From Pseudoalteromonas luteoviolacea (GTDB lineage Bacteria > Pseudomonadota > Gammaproteobacteria > Enterobacterales > Alteromonadaceae), in assembly GCF_000814765.1 (NCBI RefSeq), contig NZ_JWIC01000001.1:231001-295000 (forward strand): 64,000 nt of DNA, read 5' to 3'. Position numbers and translations under genes: made by a program. The notes beneath the pieces are model-generated. The model was not told the DNA's origin and made no database searches. It saw nothing but the letters and a program-made list of their open reading frames with translations. Below are positions 27,814-37,883 of this stretch, one piece after another. Within the stretch, counting starts at the first letter, position 1. Every line of letters starts with the position of its first letter.

Positions 27814-29130
27814 TACCTGCGTACACCTTATCATATTCCACTACTCACTCTCGCAGCACCGATGATCTTATCAAATATTTCGGTCCCCCTGTTAGGATTA
27901 GTTGATACCGCCGTGATCGGCCATTTAAGCCATGCACACTATTTGGCAGGCATCGCGTTGGGTTCGGGCAGTATTGCATTATTATTTTGGCTTGCCAGCT
28001 TTTTACGTATGAGTACCACAGGAGAAATAGCACAGGCATTTGGTGAGAAAAACCAGACTCGCTCATACCAATCCCTACTTGCGAGTCTGGCAATTGCACT
28101 CTTTTCTGCACTTACTTTGATTGGTTTATCACCTTTTTTACTCGATATCATCGAGCGCCTTGCTAATCCTAGTAGTGATGTCATGGCACAAGCCTCGACG
28201 TATTTTTCCATTCGAATTTACAGTGCACCTGCGGCAATGATGAACTTGGTCCTACTTGGGTTTATGCTTGGATTACAGTACGGCAAGGGGCCGTTTTATG
28301 TGGTGTTATTTACTAACATTGTCAATATCGTCCTCGACCTGCTGTTTGTCATTGGCTTTGAGTGGGGCGTGGCGGGTGCTGCTTGGGCGTCGGTCATCGC
28401 CGATTACAGTGCGCTTATTCTTGCTGTGTGCTTGACGGCGTCATTGCTCAAACAACGTGGGTGGACGTTCGCATGGCGACTACCTAACCGTGAGCATTTG
28501 ATGCATTTACTCACGCTCAACAAAGATATTTTCATCCGTTCATTGGTCTTACAATTGTGTTTTAGCTTTATGACTTTTTATGGCGCGCGATTAGGAGAGA
28601 ATACGCTAGCGGCTAACGCGGTGTTGCTGAACTTTTTAATGTTGGTCAGTTTTGCATTAGATGGCATTGCTTATGCTGTTGAAGCCAAAGTCGGGCAAGC
28701 GAAAGGGGAGAGAGACGTTGAAAAGTTAAAGGCTTGGGTGGCAGTGAGTATATTATGGGGAGGGGTTTTCGCTTTATTGTACTGCATCACGTTTGCGCTA
28801 TTTGGCCCGATGATCATCAACATGTTAACCAGTATTCCGAGTGTAGTTGAAACGGCGTTAATCTACCTGCCTTGGTTAGTTGTATTACCACTTATCGCGA
28901 TGAGCTGTTTTTTATTCGATGGCGTTTTTGTTGGTCTTACGAAGGCGAAAGAGATGCGCAATAGTATGATATTCTCTGCGCTGTTTGGCTTTTTCTTACC
29001 GGTATTTTTACTATTAGATCATGGCAACCACGCTTTGTGGTTTGCCATGAGCTGTTTTATGGCGCTGCGTGGCGTTACTTTGATTTACCGTTATCGAAAG
29101 CTTGGCGTGCAGAACGCCTTGCTGAAATAA
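27799..29130 (+). CDS. MATE family exporter, DinF type
   Basis: The 443-residue protein has about 12 membrane helices and the MATE signatures IPLLTLAAPMILSNIS, GLVDTAVIGHL and the internal repeat around LAANAVLLNFLMLVSFALDG. The length and LVDTAVIGHLSH place it in the DinF-like branch, which uses ion gradients to export cationic compounds; the substrate is unknown. The ATG at 27799 reads KLFHYLRTPYHIPLL, as expected for the family. This start lies inside the 5' end of the divergent deacetylase, so each gene's promoter is probably inside the other gene. Confidence 0.9.
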   Translation: MKLFHYLRTPYHIPLLTLAAPMILSNISVPLLGLVDTAVIGHLSHAHYLAGIALGSGSIALLFWLASFLRMSTTGEIAQAFGEKNQTRSYQSLLASLAIALFSALTLIGLSPFLLDIIERLANPSSDVMAQASTYFSIRIYSAPAAMMNLVLLGFMLGLQYGKGPFYVVLFTNIVNIVLDLLFVIGFEWGVAGAAWASVIADYSALILAVCLTASLLKQRGWTFAWRLPNREHLMHLLTLNKDIFIRSLVLQLCFSFMTFYGARLGENTLAANAVLLNFLMLVSFALDGIAYAVEAKVGQAKGERDVEKLKAWVAVSILWGGVFALLYCITFALFGPMIINMLTSIPSVVETALIYLPWLVVLPLIAMSCFLFDGVFVGLTKAKEMRNSMIFSALFGFFLPVFLLLDHGNHALWFAMSCFMALRGVTLIYRYRKLGVQNALLK

Positions 29131-29350
29131 CTTGCGAAAATCGGTTTGCAAAGATCCCCAAGTAGCCATACCCCGCGATACCTAGCGCTGGAAATAAAAC
29201 AGCTAAACCAGCGTATCGCCAGCTAGGGTCATGGTAATGGCTAAGGGCAAACAATCCCATCGCGATCACAAAAAGGCCAATACCTGTAAAAAAGCGCTTT
29301 AGACTTCGCTTGGGGTTGGAGCCCAAGCGATAAATATACTGCGTGAACAT
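29075..29350 (-). CDS. Small two-helix membrane protein of unknown function
   Basis: The 91-residue product has a basic N-terminus (RLGSNPKRSLKRFF), two hydrophobic segments (TGIGLFVIAMGLFALS and YAGLAVLFPALGIAGYGYLGIF) and a basic tail. I do not recognise a named family. It lies six bases after nfuA on the same strand, so it may share its transcript. Its last 56 bases are antisense to the 3' end of the MATE gene. Confidence 0.65.
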   Translation of the reverse strand: MFTQYIYRLGSNPKRSLKRFFTGIGLFVIAMGLFALSHYHDPSWRYAGLAVLFPALGIAGYGYLGIFANRFSQVISARRSARQAFDNGKSK

Positions 29351-29355
29351 AGTGA

Positions 29356-29931
29356 TTAATAGTAAGAGTGGTCACCACGTGCGTGCTCAGTAACATCGCG
29401 CACACCTGTGATTTCTTCAAACTTGGCTATCATCTCCTTTTCAATGCCTTCTTTTAGCGTCACATCGATCATCGAGCAGCCGTTACAGCCGCCACCAAAC
29501 TGTACGACTGCGATGCCATCTTCTGTGATTTCAACTAAGCTTACCTGTCCACCATGGTTGGCGAGCTGTGGATTGACATCTGTTACGAGCATATGTTCAA
29601 CTCGTTCTTCTAAAGAGGCGTCATCTTTTAGTTTTTTTGCTTTGGCGTTTGGTGCTTTCAAAGTAAGCTGACTGCCCATTTTATCGGTGGTGAAATCGAT
29701 TTCAGCTTCCTCTAAGAATGGTGCACTTTCTTCGTCAACAATGGCATCAAAACCATTGAAGTTAAAGCGCATATCGCTTTTTTCTACGGCATCTGCAGGA
29801 CAGTAAGATACACCACATTCAGCTTGCGCTGTGCCTGGGTTAACTACAAATACACGAATACTGGTTCCCTCAGCTTGGTCGCTGAGTAGTTTTGCAAAAT
29901 GGGTTTGGGCTGATTCTGAAATTGTGATCAT
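29356..29931 (-). CDS. nfuA: Fe-S biogenesis protein NfuA
   Basis: NfuA carries 4Fe-4S clusters to target apoproteins, especially under oxidative stress or iron limitation. The 191-residue protein has a degenerate A-type N-terminal domain ([16 protein letters not shown]) that lacks two of the three cysteines. The C-terminal Nfu domain has the CxxC motif in GGGCNGCSM near residue 147-155. In E. coli nfuA sits beside gntX/comF and bioH; here a large peptidase gene separates them. Confidence 0.96.
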   Translation of the reverse strand: MITISESAQTHFAKLLSDQAEGTSIRVFVVNPGTAQAECGVSYCPADAVEKSDMRFNFNGFDAIVDEESAPFLEEAEIDFTTDKMGSQLTLKAPNAKAKKLKDDASLEERVEHMLVTDVNPQLANHGGQVSLVEITEDGIAVVQFGGGCNGCSMIDVTLKEGIEKEMIAKFEEITGVRDVTEHARGDHSYY

Positions 29932-30075
29932 AATCTGGCTATACTTGACTAATTTACTCGGTTACTTCCTATGATACTCCCCTCGTCCGGTTGTAGCTAG
30001 TGTTGGACGTAAAAATTTGCTGTGAAATAGTGCAACTTGCTAGCGTATAGGGGAACATTAAAAGATGGAATTGAT

Positions 30076-32607
30076 ATGAGAATTTTTTTGATACTACTGG
30101 TTTTATGGGCATTCCAAAGCCAAGCTAAACCTATCAGCTATTATTTTTCTTCAGATATAGAGTTTGATCAAAGTATCAGTAAACCCAGTGATATACTGGG
30201 GTATGAAGTCGGTGAGTGGCATGTACGTCATGACCAATTAGTTCAATATTTGACGCTCTTAGCCGAACAAAGTCCGCGACTCAGCATTTCAACAATAGGG
30301 TATAGCCATGAGCGTCGGCCGTTGCTCTTACTCAGTGCAACCAGTGCCTCGCAGTTAAAAAACTTAGAATCTTTGCGTCAAGCGCATGTGGCAAGATTAA
30401 ACGGGCAAGAGATCGCGTCGCAGACGCCAAATGTGATCTGGATGGGGTATAGCGTGCATGGTAATGAGCCTTCGGGAAGCAATGCTGCATTGCTGGTGGC
30501 TTATTATTTGGCAGCCGCGAAAGGGCAAGAAGTCGAGCGTTTACTGGAGAACAACATCATTTTGCTCGATCCTGCGATGAATCCTGATGGACTTGCCCGA
30601 TTTGCACAGTGGGCCAATAGCCACCGTGGGCAAGTGTTATCATCCGATCCGGCGCATCGCGAGCATGTTGAAGAGTGGCCTTCCGCGCGAACAAATCATT
30701 ATTGGTTTGATCTTAATAGAGATTGGTTGTTATTGCAGCACCCTGAGTCACGTGCCAGAGTGACTCAATTTCATCGTTGGAAACCAACCGTCTTAACTGA
30801 CTTTCACGAAATGGGCACCAACAGCAGTTACTTTTTTCAGCCCGGGATCCCATCACGGACACATCCAATCACACCTGCACAAAACCAATCACTGACACAA
30901 AAATTAGCGACCTACCATGCGCAAACTTTAGACCGTGAGCAGCAGTTATATTTTACGCAAGAAAGTTTTGATGACTTTTATATTGGTAAGGGTTCGACTT
31001 ATCCTGATGTAAACGGCTCTGTTGGGGTCTTATTTGAGCAGGCAAGCAGTCGTGGTCACGTGCAAGAGTCCATCAATGGCGATTTACACTTTCACCGCAC
31101 GATAAAAAATCAATTACTGACTTCCTTATCAACATTTTCCGGTGTGACCGCGCTTAAATCTGAACTGACGGCTTATCAGAAAGCATTTTTTTCACAGTCT
31201 AAACAGTTAGCCAGTAAAGAGAAATATCACGGTTATATGGTAAGAAGAGGTCAAGATACTTACCGTTTTGAGCAGTTTGTTGAATTATTGAAAAGTCATC
31301 AAGTAGTCGCTTACCCGCTTACCAAGGCGTTTAAAGCTGCAGGAAATGAGTATCAAGTCGGGGATTTATATATCCCGTTACAACAGGCTCAATTTCGTTT
31401 TATTAAAGCTGCTTTTTCCACACAAACACACTTTAAAGACAATACGTTTTACGACGTGTCTGGCTGGACTCTGCCCTATGCGTTTGATTTAGACTTTTCC
31501 AAAGTATCCAGCAGTTGGGGGTTAAATTATAGCGATACACCATGGTATAAAGCGCCTATCGAAGCAAGCTCTGCAGAGCTTGAACGTGGGTATGCATTTG
31601 CATTTGAATGGCATCATTATCTCGCTCCAAAATTGGCCAACTTATTATTGGCAGAAGGTATTCAAATCAGAGGTGCTTTAAAGCCATTTACCGCACAAAC
31701 GCAAAACGGCCAGCATGCATTTTCTGCTGGCAGTATTGTGATACCTAGCGGTTTACAAACCGCCTCAAACTGGTTTAAGAGGCTCACTGCGTTGGCTGCA
31801 AGTGTGGATATCCCGTTATTTTCGATTGAAACCGGACTCACTGCGCAAGGCATTGATTTGGGCTCTCGGTTAATGTCACCACTTGAGCAACCAAATGTGT
31901 TGCTGGTGGGCGGAAAAGGCACCAGTCAGTATGAAGTAGGGGAATTGTGGTATCAGTTAGATCGTCATCTCAGTTTGGCGCCGACCCTCGTCGAGCAACA
32001 TCGTTTAGGGAAGCTCGACCTCTCTCGTTACACACATATTATTTTGGCAGATGGCCGCTATGAACACATGGACAGTCAAGCCAAAAGTGCCATCTATTCT
32101 TGGGTAAAAAAGGGTGGGGTCATTTGGGGACAAAAACGCGGCGCTAAATGGTTAGTAGATCAACAGCTACTAAAGGTTGAAACCGTGTCAACTAAAGAAA
32201 TGAAAGCGTTATTTAAAACGGATGGTCTGCCTTATTCAGAGCGAGAAGCTTTGGCTGCCAAGCAACGTATTGCGGGGGCTATTTTTCAGGCCAAAATTGA
32301 CCTATCACACCCTTTAGCATTTGGTTTTGAGGATGCAAACCTGCCGCTATTTAAAAACAGTACTTGGGTGATGAAGCACAGCACTAAGCCCTTCACCAAT
32401 GTGGCGCAGTATACCAGCTCTCCGCTGCTCTCTGGATATGCGGATGAACGCAATATTTCGCAAATAGCAGGAAGTAGTGCATTAGTCGCTGCGCGTTATG
32501 GTAAAGGGGTCGTCGTTGTTATGACTGATAACCCTGTTTTTCGCGGTTACTGGTACGGCTCTAGCCGTCTGCTCAGTAATGCGCTTTTCTATGCGGGTAG
32601 TATCTAA
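30076..32607 (+). CDS. Large secreted M14 family zinc carboxypeptidase-like protein
   Basis: The ATG at 30076 gives a signal peptide (RIFLILLVLWAFQSQA) and an 843-residue product; the frame upstream to 30037 has no signal. The M14 zinc site is visible as VHGNEPSG (HxxE) near residue 130 and DFHEMGTN (third ligand His) near residue 240, with FDLNRDW between. A catalytic Glu candidate is in VLFEQASSRG. The C-terminal half contains a class I glutamine amidotransferase-like region (ILADGRYEHMD, WVKKGGVIWGQ). The protein probably degrades peptides in the periplasm or outside the cell. It interrupts the nfuA-comF-bioH order seen in E. coli. Confidence 0.88.
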   Translation: MRIFLILLVLWAFQSQAKPISYYFSSDIEFDQSISKPSDILGYEVGEWHVRHDQLVQYLTLLAEQSPRLSISTIGYSHERRPLLLLSATSASQLKNLESLRQAHVARLNGQEIASQTPNVIWMGYSVHGNEPSGSNAALLVAYYLAAAKGQEVERLLENNIILLDPAMNPDGLARFAQWANSHRGQVLSSDPAHREHVEEWPSARTNHYWFDLNRDWLLLQHPESRARVTQFHRWKPTVLTDFHEMGTNSSYFFQPGIPSRTHPITPAQNQSLTQKLATYHAQTLDREQQLYFTQESFDDFYIGKGSTYPDVNGSVGVLFEQASSRGHVQESINGDLHFHRTIKNQLLTSLSTFSGVTALKSELTAYQKAFFSQSKQLASKEKYHGYMVRRGQDTYRFEQFVELLKSHQVVAYPLTKAFKAAGNEYQVGDLYIPLQQAQFRFIKAAFSTQTHFKDNTFYDVSGWTLPYAFDLDFSKVSSSWGLNYSDTPWYKAPIEASSAELERGYAFAFEWHHYLAPKLANLLLAEGIQIRGALKPFTAQTQNGQHAFSAGSIVIPSGLQTASNWFKRLTALAASVDIPLFSIETGLTAQGIDLGSRLMSPLEQPNVLLVGGKGTSQYEVGELWYQLDRHLSLAPTLVEQHRLGKLDLSRYTHIILADGRYEHMDSQAKSAIYSWVKKGGVIWGQKRGAKWLVDQQLLKVETVSTKEMKALFKTDGLPYSEREALAAKQRIAGAIFQAKIDLSHPLAFGFEDANLPLFKNSTWVMKHSTKPFTNVAQYTSSPLLSGYADERNISQIAGSSALVAARYGKGVVVVMTDNPVFRGYWYGSSRLLSNALFYAGSI

Positions 32608-32612
32608 CATTT

Positions 32613-33290
32613 TTATAATTCAGTAATACAGGTTGCACAGGCCCAGATGCTTTGTGCACCTGCCTGCTTACATAGAGCTGCGACGGCATTCATGGTTGCG
32701 CCGCTGGTGATCACATCATCAATGATTAAAATTCGTTTGTGTTGAATATCACCAGTAAGATAAAAGGCATGCCTAGCATTTTGTTGCCTAGCATGTTTTG
32801 AAAGTAAAACGTGAGAAGGTCGAGTGCGCTTGGCAATGACTGTTAATATCGGAATTTGGTGGTGTGTTAACAACTTTTGCCAAGTTTGATAGACCTGATT
32901 GTAGCCTCGATTTAGCAGGCGGGTCGTTGCCAGAGGGACTATGACACACGCATCAGCTTGAATAAGTTGTTGTAGATGTAAGTGTGCCCATTGCTTTGCA
33001 ATAATTTGTCTGACTATCATCATGGCATGTCGGTCACGGTGATATTTGACCTGTTTCAGCCAGACGCCTAATTGACCTTGATACCAGCCGCACGCACTCA
33101 GCCCATCACATTCAGGTAAGTTGAACATCCGATTTATATCTGGGCGCAATAGCAAATTCCCCTCCTCTGATCCAAAAAGTGGGAGAGTGGGGTAGCACGT
33201 TTGGCAAATCCCAGGGGACTCGATATCGCTTTTACACGCGGCACATTTTGCAGGCAACAGGCTTTTTCGAAGTGCATTAATAAGTGACAT
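32613..33290 (-). CDS. comF: ComF/GntX family phosphoribosyltransferase-like protein
   Basis: ComFC proteins are linked to DNA uptake and have a phosphoribosyltransferase fold. The 225-residue product has an N-terminal zinc-finger-like region (CAACKSDIESPGICQTC) and the PRTase motif ILIIDDVITSGATM near residues 185-198. I choose the ATG at 33290 because AAGGA lies nine bases upstream; another ATG at 33299 abuts that site and the open frame reaches 33353. It is divergent from bioH, as gntX is in E. coli, and it ends five bases from the convergent peptidase gene. Confidence 0.92.
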   Translation of the reverse strand: MSLINALRKSLLPAKCAACKSDIESPGICQTCYPTLPLFGSEEGNLLLRPDINRMFNLPECDGLSACGWYQGQLGVWLKQVKYHRDRHAMMIVRQIIAKQWAHLHLQQLIQADACVIVPLATTRLLNRGYNQVYQTWQKLLTHHQIPILTVIAKRTRPSHVLLSKHARQQNARHAFYLTGDIQHKRILIIDDVITSGATMNAVAALCKQAGAQSIWACATCITEL

Positions 33291-33347
33291 TGCTTTCATT
33301 CCTTGAAACGCTATCATAGCCATAATTTTGGCTTGAGACGTATTAAT

Positions 33348-34085
33348 ATGCAAAGAGAAATTGTATTACTGCATGGTTGGGGAATGAACAAAGAGGTTTG
33401 GCAGCTTATCGAAACTGAGCTTGAAAACGTCTTAGGCCTTTCTGTAAAAGCCCTAAATTTACCTGGGTTTGGTGGAGAGCCAATCAATAGTGAAGCGTAT
33501 GAACTTGATACTATTGTGCAGACCTTAGCGAATAAAGTGAACGAAAATAGCATCGTGGTTGGTTGGTCACTCGGTGGCTTGGTTGCCACGAAGCTGGCTG
33601 CGGCTCATCCAGATAAAGTGGCACATCTTATCCTGGTTTCTTCGAATATTCAGTTTTGCGAAGATGACACATGGCCAGGAATTAAGAGTCAGGTACTAGC
33701 ACAATTTAAAGTGCAGCTTGCTAAAGACAGTAAAAAAACCATCGAGCGTTTTTTAGCTATCCAAGCAATGGGGAGCGAGCATGCTAAGGGAGATATTAAG
33801 CAGCTCAAATCACTATTGTTTCAGGCACCGGAACCGCAAGAAATGGCACTCAGTGCAGGCCTAGATATACTACAAAACACCAATTTGAAGAGCGAGTTTG
33901 AGACGTTACACTGTCCTGTGAACGGGATATTTGGTCGTCTGGACGCTTTGGTGCCACCAACGGTAGCCGCAGAAATGGCCAAGGTGAATCCGCAATTTCG
34001 TTATGAAATATTGCCAAAAGCATCTCATGCACCCTTTATTTCTCATCGCAACGAATTTATTAATTACCTAAAATCAATCCTTTAA
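33348..34085 (+). CDS. bioH: Pimeloyl-[acyl-carrier protein] methyl ester esterase BioH
   Basis: BioH cleaves the methyl ester of pimeloyl-ACP to end the first stage of biotin synthesis. The start is the ATG at 33348; upstream in-frame sequence to 33303 lies in the promoter region. The 245-residue alpha/beta hydrolase has the oxyanion motif LLHGWGMN, nucleophile Ser74 in GWSLGG, Asp in FGRLDALVP and His in KASHAPFIS. Gene position beside comF supports BioH over other esterases. Confidence 0.94.
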   Translation: MQREIVLLHGWGMNKEVWQLIETELENVLGLSVKALNLPGFGGEPINSEAYELDTIVQTLANKVNENSIVVGWSLGGLVATKLAAAHPDKVAHLILVSSNIQFCEDDTWPGIKSQVLAQFKVQLAKDSKKTIERFLAIQAMGSEHAKGDIKQLKSLLFQAPEPQEMALSAGLDILQNTNLKSEFETLHCPVNGIFGRLDALVPPTVAAEMAKVNPQFRYEILPKASHAPFISHRNEFINYLKSIL

Positions 34086-34099
34086 ATTGGATCCGCCAA

Positions 34100-34134
34100 A
34101 TGGGCGGCAATTTTTTGCCGCCCATGCTTTATTT
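34100..34134 (+). terminator. Rho-independent terminator after bioH
   Basis: ATGGGCGGCAA at 34100-34110 pairs perfectly with TTGCCGCCCAT at 34115-34125 around TTTT, followed by GCTTTATTTT. Confidence 0.88.
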
Positions 34135-34188
34135 TGAACATAATATGAGCAATAATTAGGTTAGTGAAAAAGTAACTAGGAGTCTATT

Positions 34189-34497
34189 ATGCCTATTGGT
34201 GACGTGCTTAATGCAGGCGTTGAAGGGTTTAATCGTGCTCAACAAAATATTGAGCAAGCGTCGGCTGATATTAACCGTGCGACGATTGATCAACAAAGCG
34301 ACGAACAATTAGCGCAACAAAGACAGCTTGAAGCTGCCCGTCCTGAAGAGGCCGTAACAGCACCGGTTTCTCAGCCACCAAGAATTGATGAGTCTTTGGT
34401 GAACCTGAAAGTAGAAGAGTTCAATGCCAAAGCCAATACCCAATCTATTCAAACTGCAGACGAAGTGCTGGGAACGTTGATTGATATTAAAGTGTAA
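34189..34497 (+). CDS. Small hypothetical protein paired with the SprA-related metalloprotease gene
   Basis: The 102-residue protein has no signal peptide or membrane segment and is rich in Q, A and E. The N-terminal part (DVLNAGVEGFNRAQQNIEQA) and the C-terminal part (KANTQSIQTADEVLGTLIDI) are helical in character. They recall the ends of flagellar axial proteins, but only weakly. I cannot name a family. CTAGGAGTC at 34175-34183 is a good ribosome binding site. The stop is two bases before the next ATG, so the two genes are probably co-translated. Confidence 0.75.
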   Translation: MPIGDVLNAGVEGFNRAQQNIEQASADINRATIDQQSDEQLAQQRQLEAARPEEAVTAPVSQPPRIDESLVNLKVEEFNAKANTQSIQTADEVLGTLIDIKV

Positions 34498-34499
34498 GT

Positions 34500-35408
34500 A
34501 TGAATATCGTCACGCCACAACCGGCGGTTAGTCTCAATACTGCAAACGTCTACACTGAAACTGCTAGGCGAGACAACCAGCTGCGCGAGGTGATCCCAAA
34601 ACCGGCTGCGGTTACACCGCCTGCAACAGAAAACAAATCATTACAAGACAACGACAAGGCGCGCCTGAGCGAAAGTGAAGCGCAAGAGACATACGACGCG
34701 AATGGTCAACTAAAAGACAGTAAAACCGTTCAAGAGCGCGGCGATGAAAAGAGCGAAGAGCAGCAAGCTCAGTCTGGTAGTGATGATGAACCTTCTGAAC
34801 GCGAGCAAGCGCAACAAGAACAGGATGAGCAACAACTTAAAGAGTTGAAAGACCGTGACCGTGAAGTCAGGTTGCATGAGCAAGCACACGCCCGTGTAGG
34901 TGGCCAATATGCGGGGTCTCCAACATACGATTACCAACGAGGCCCAGACGGTAATAATTATGCGGTCGGCGGGCAAGTGATGATTGATGTTGCACCCGTT
35001 GAAGGTAACCCGCAGCAAACCATCGAAAAGATGCAAACGGTCAGAGCTGCTGCTTTGGCACCGGCTGAACCCTCGGGGGCGGATCGTGCCATTGCCGCAG
35101 ATGCGACATCTAAAATCGCCACAGCGCAAGCTGAACTAGCAAAGCAATCTATCAGTGGTTCAGAAGAAGAAAGTGCATCCAGTGGGGTGCAGAAGTTTGA
35201 GAATCGCCGTCTGACAGAAGAGGGGACCGCACAGTCTGAACAACCGGTGTTAGAACGTGCTAGGCTCAAACAAGAGTCTGATCCATTTGCCGTTGCACTG
35301 CCGATAGAAAGAGATCCTGAAATTGAATCACGAGCCCTGAGAATAGAGGGATTTTATGGGCAAGTTGCTAAGCCTGATAAAGACGCTCGTCTCTCTGTTT
35401 CAGTCTAA
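34500..35408 (+). CDS. SprA-related putative metalloprotease
   Basis: The 302-residue protein has a long acidic, Q/E-rich N-terminal region up to about residue 120, without a signal peptide. The conserved SprA-related domain follows, with the zincin-like motif HEQAH at 126-130 in RLHEQAHARVGGQYAGSP and YAVGGQVMIDVAPVEGNP near residue 160. The end of the domain is rich in A, E and Q. NCBI-style annotation calls such proteins putative metalloproteases; I know of no demonstrated substrate. It forms a two-gene unit with the small protein upstream and ends at a terminator. Confidence 0.82.
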   Translation: MNIVTPQPAVSLNTANVYTETARRDNQLREVIPKPAAVTPPATENKSLQDNDKARLSESEAQETYDANGQLKDSKTVQERGDEKSEEQQAQSGSDDEPSEREQAQQEQDEQQLKELKDRDREVRLHEQAHARVGGQYAGSPTYDYQRGPDGNNYAVGGQVMIDVAPVEGNPQQTIEKMQTVRAAALAPAEPSGADRAIAADATSKIATAQAELAKQSISGSEEESASSGVQKFENRRLTEEGTAQSEQPVLERARLKQESDPFAVALPIERDPEIESRALRIEGFYGQVAKPDKDARLSVSV

Positions 35409-35421
35409 AGTTATTAGCAAT

Positions 35422-35451
35422 AAAAAAAGGAAGGGGCCCCCTTCCTTTTTT
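35422..35451. terminator. Bidirectional terminator between the metalloprotease gene and tex
   Basis: An A-run, then GGAAGGGG paired with CCCCTTCC, then TTTTTT. The symmetric A/T flanks let it stop transcripts from both converging genes. Confidence 0.9.
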
Positions 35452-35464
35452 ACGTTAAGCCATT

Positions 35465-37798
35465 TTATTTTTTCAACTTAGCAAAGGCTTCTGCAAATGC
35501 ATTGCCCATAGCGGCGTTACCTTGATCGCGTCGATTTCCTTTTTGGTTATCTCTGCGGTCGTTTTTACGGCCATGATTTTGAGCGGCTTTTTGTTGAGGT
35601 TTATTCTTATGTGCATCGCTGCTGGATGGTGTTGCGTCATTTAAGCGCATGGTAAAGCTGATGCGCTTTCTGTCTACGTCAACTTCAATCACTTTTACTT
35701 TTACAATATCACCCGCTTTTACAACTTCTCTTGGATCAGAGATAAACTTATCGGTGATCGCGGAAATATGCACAAGGCCATCTTGGTGCACACCAACATC
35801 AACAAACGCACCAAAGTTGGCAACGTTGGAAACAATCCCTTCTAAAACCATGCCCACTTTTAAATCAGAGATTTTTTCTACGCCCGCTTTAAACTGTGCA
35901 GTTTTAAACTCTGGACGCGGATCTCGACCTGGTTTATCCAGCTCTGAGATGATGTCAGTGACCGTTGGCAAACCAAACTTTTCATCAACATAGTCATTAG
36001 CTGATAGCTTTTTCAATAAATCACTATTGCCAATCAAGCTTTGTAGATCGAGTTCATTGGATTGAGAGATCTGTTTAACAACCGGGTAAGCTTCTGGATG
36101 CACGGCTGATGCGTCGAGTGGGTCATCCCCATCGATAATTCTTAAAAAGCCAGCCGCTTGTTCAAATGCTTTAGGCCCTAAACGCTCAACTTTTTTAAGT
36201 TGCTTACGATTTGAGAAAGAACCATTACTATCGCGGTATTTTACAATGTTGTTTGCCAGCGTTTTGTTCAACCCTGATACTCGCGTGAGTAGTGGCACTG
36301 AAGCGGTATTGACGTCAACACCCACTGAGTTTACACAGTCTTCAACGACCGCAGTCAATGTTTGACCTAATTGGCTTTGCGAGACATCGTGCTGATACTG
36401 ACCCACACCAATAGATTTCGGTTCAATTTTTACCAGCTCGGCAAGTGGATCTTGCAAGCGTCTCGCAATAGATACTGCGCCACGCAAAGACACATCTAAG
36501 TCTGGGAACTCATTCGCTGCAAATTCAGAAGCGGAATAGACCGATGCCCCGGCTTCACTGACCATGATTTTGGTCAAGTTAAGATCTGATGCTGCTTTTT
36601 GAACTTCAGCCGCCAGCTTGTCGGTCTCTCGCGATGCGGTGCCGTTACCGATCGCAATAAGCTGAACTTTATGCTGGCGAGAAAGCTGTTCAATGGTGCG
36701 AATTGATTTGTCCCAATGGTTTTGAGGAGCATGTGGGTAAATGGTGGTGGTGGCGAGTAATTTGCCCGTAGCATCTACAATGGCAATTTTACAGCCAGTG
36801 CGCAATCCAGGATCGATACCCATGGTGACCTTCGGTCCTGCTGGTGCTGCCATGAGTAGATCTTTGAGGTTTTTAGCAAACACATCAATGGCGCCATTTT
36901 CTGCTTTTTCTCTTAAAGAGCCAAGGAACTCATTCTCTAAGTGCAGAGATAATTTAACTTTCCAAGCCCACTGGACAACAACCATAAGCCATTCACTGGC
37001 CGCTGCGCCTTGCACCACTAATCCATAATGATCAGCAATCATTTGCGCGCAAAACTGTTGGTGATCTTGCGCTTCGGGTTCGGGGTTAATCGTGATTTGT
37101 AAAACCCCTTCATTTCGTGCTCTGAGCATAGCAAGCGCACGATGCGAAGGCACTTTAGAAAGAAGCTCATTGTGCTCGAAATAATCTCTATATTTGCTAC
37201 CACTGTCTTCTTGGCCTTTAATCACTCGGCTCTGAAGCTGTGCATTGGCGCTAATATGTGCTCTAAACTTGGCAAGTAATTTTGCATCTTCAGCAAATCG
37301 TTCCATCAAAATAAACTTTGCCCCATCAAGGACACTTTTTGTATCTGCAAAGCCCGCATCTGCGTTGATGAAATCTTCAGCGATTAATTCCGGCGATAAA
37401 TTTGGATCTTCAAATAATCGATCAGCCAGAGGCTCTATGCCAGCTTCAATGGCGATTTGGCCTTTGGTACGGCGCTTAGGTTTGTAGGGAAGGTATAAAT
37501 CTTCTAACTCAGTTTTGCTGTTAGCTTGCGCAATATCACTGGCCAGTTGTGCAGTCAGCTTCCCTTGCTCTTCAATGGTTTTAGTAATGAATGCACGTCG
37601 TTCTTCTAACTCTCTTAAATAGGAGAGACGTTGTTCTAGTAGACGCAATTGAGAGTCATCTAAACCACCTGTGACTTCTTTACGATAACGGGCGATAAAG
37701 GGAACAGTTGCGCCCTCATCTAACAATGTGGTGGCAGCCAGCACTTGCTGTTCTGAGGCATTTAGCTCTTGGGCTAAACGAGCTGAGATGTTGCTCAT
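35465..37798 (-). CDS. tex: Transcription accessory protein Tex
   Basis: Tex is a cytoplasmic nucleic-acid-binding protein of the Spt6 family, implicated in transcription and stress tolerance. The 777-residue protein shows the N-terminal helical domain ([18 protein letters not shown]), the YqgF/RNase H-like domain ([20 protein letters not shown]) and helix-hairpin-helix motifs ([17 protein letters not shown]). An S1 RNA-binding domain lies near 655-725 ([20 protein letters not shown]). A basic low-complexity tail (N, K, R, D rich) precedes the stop. It starts the tex-greB-ompR-envZ order known from E. coli. Confidence 0.97.
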   Translation of the reverse strand: MSNISARLAQELNASEQQVLAATTLLDEGATVPFIARYRKEVTGGLDDSQLRLLEQRLSYLRELEERRAFITKTIEEQGKLTAQLASDIAQANSKTELEDLYLPYKPKRRTKGQIAIEAGIEPLADRLFEDPNLSPELIAEDFINADAGFADTKSVLDGAKFILMERFAEDAKLLAKFRAHISANAQLQSRVIKGQEDSGSKYRDYFEHNELLSKVPSHRALAMLRARNEGVLQITINPEPEAQDHQQFCAQMIADHYGLVVQGAAASEWLMVVVQWAWKVKLSLHLENEFLGSLREKAENGAIDVFAKNLKDLLMAAPAGPKVTMGIDPGLRTGCKIAIVDATGKLLATTTIYPHAPQNHWDKSIRTIEQLSRQHKVQLIAIGNGTASRETDKLAAEVQKAASDLNLTKIMVSEAGASVYSASEFAANEFPDLDVSLRGAVSIARRLQDPLAELVKIEPKSIGVGQYQHDVSQSQLGQTLTAVVEDCVNSVGVDVNTASVPLLTRVSGLNKTLANNIVKYRDSNGSFSNRKQLKKVERLGPKAFEQAAGFLRIIDGDDPLDASAVHPEAYPVVKQISQSNELDLQSLIGNSDLLKKLSANDYVDEKFGLPTVTDIISELDKPGRDPRPEFKTAQFKAGVEKISDLKVGMVLEGIVSNVANFGAFVDVGVHQDGLVHISAITDKFISDPREVVKAGDIVKVKVIEVDVDRKRISFTMRLNDATPSSSDAHKNKPQQKAAQNHGRKNDRRDNQKGNRRDQGNAAMGNAFAEAFAKLKK

Positions 37799-37883
37799 GC
37801 AAAATCCTTATAAAGTTCAATTAGCTACGCTAAAAAATCTATTAAGCGTTAGTTTTTATCATACCATATTAGTGGAAATTTTA

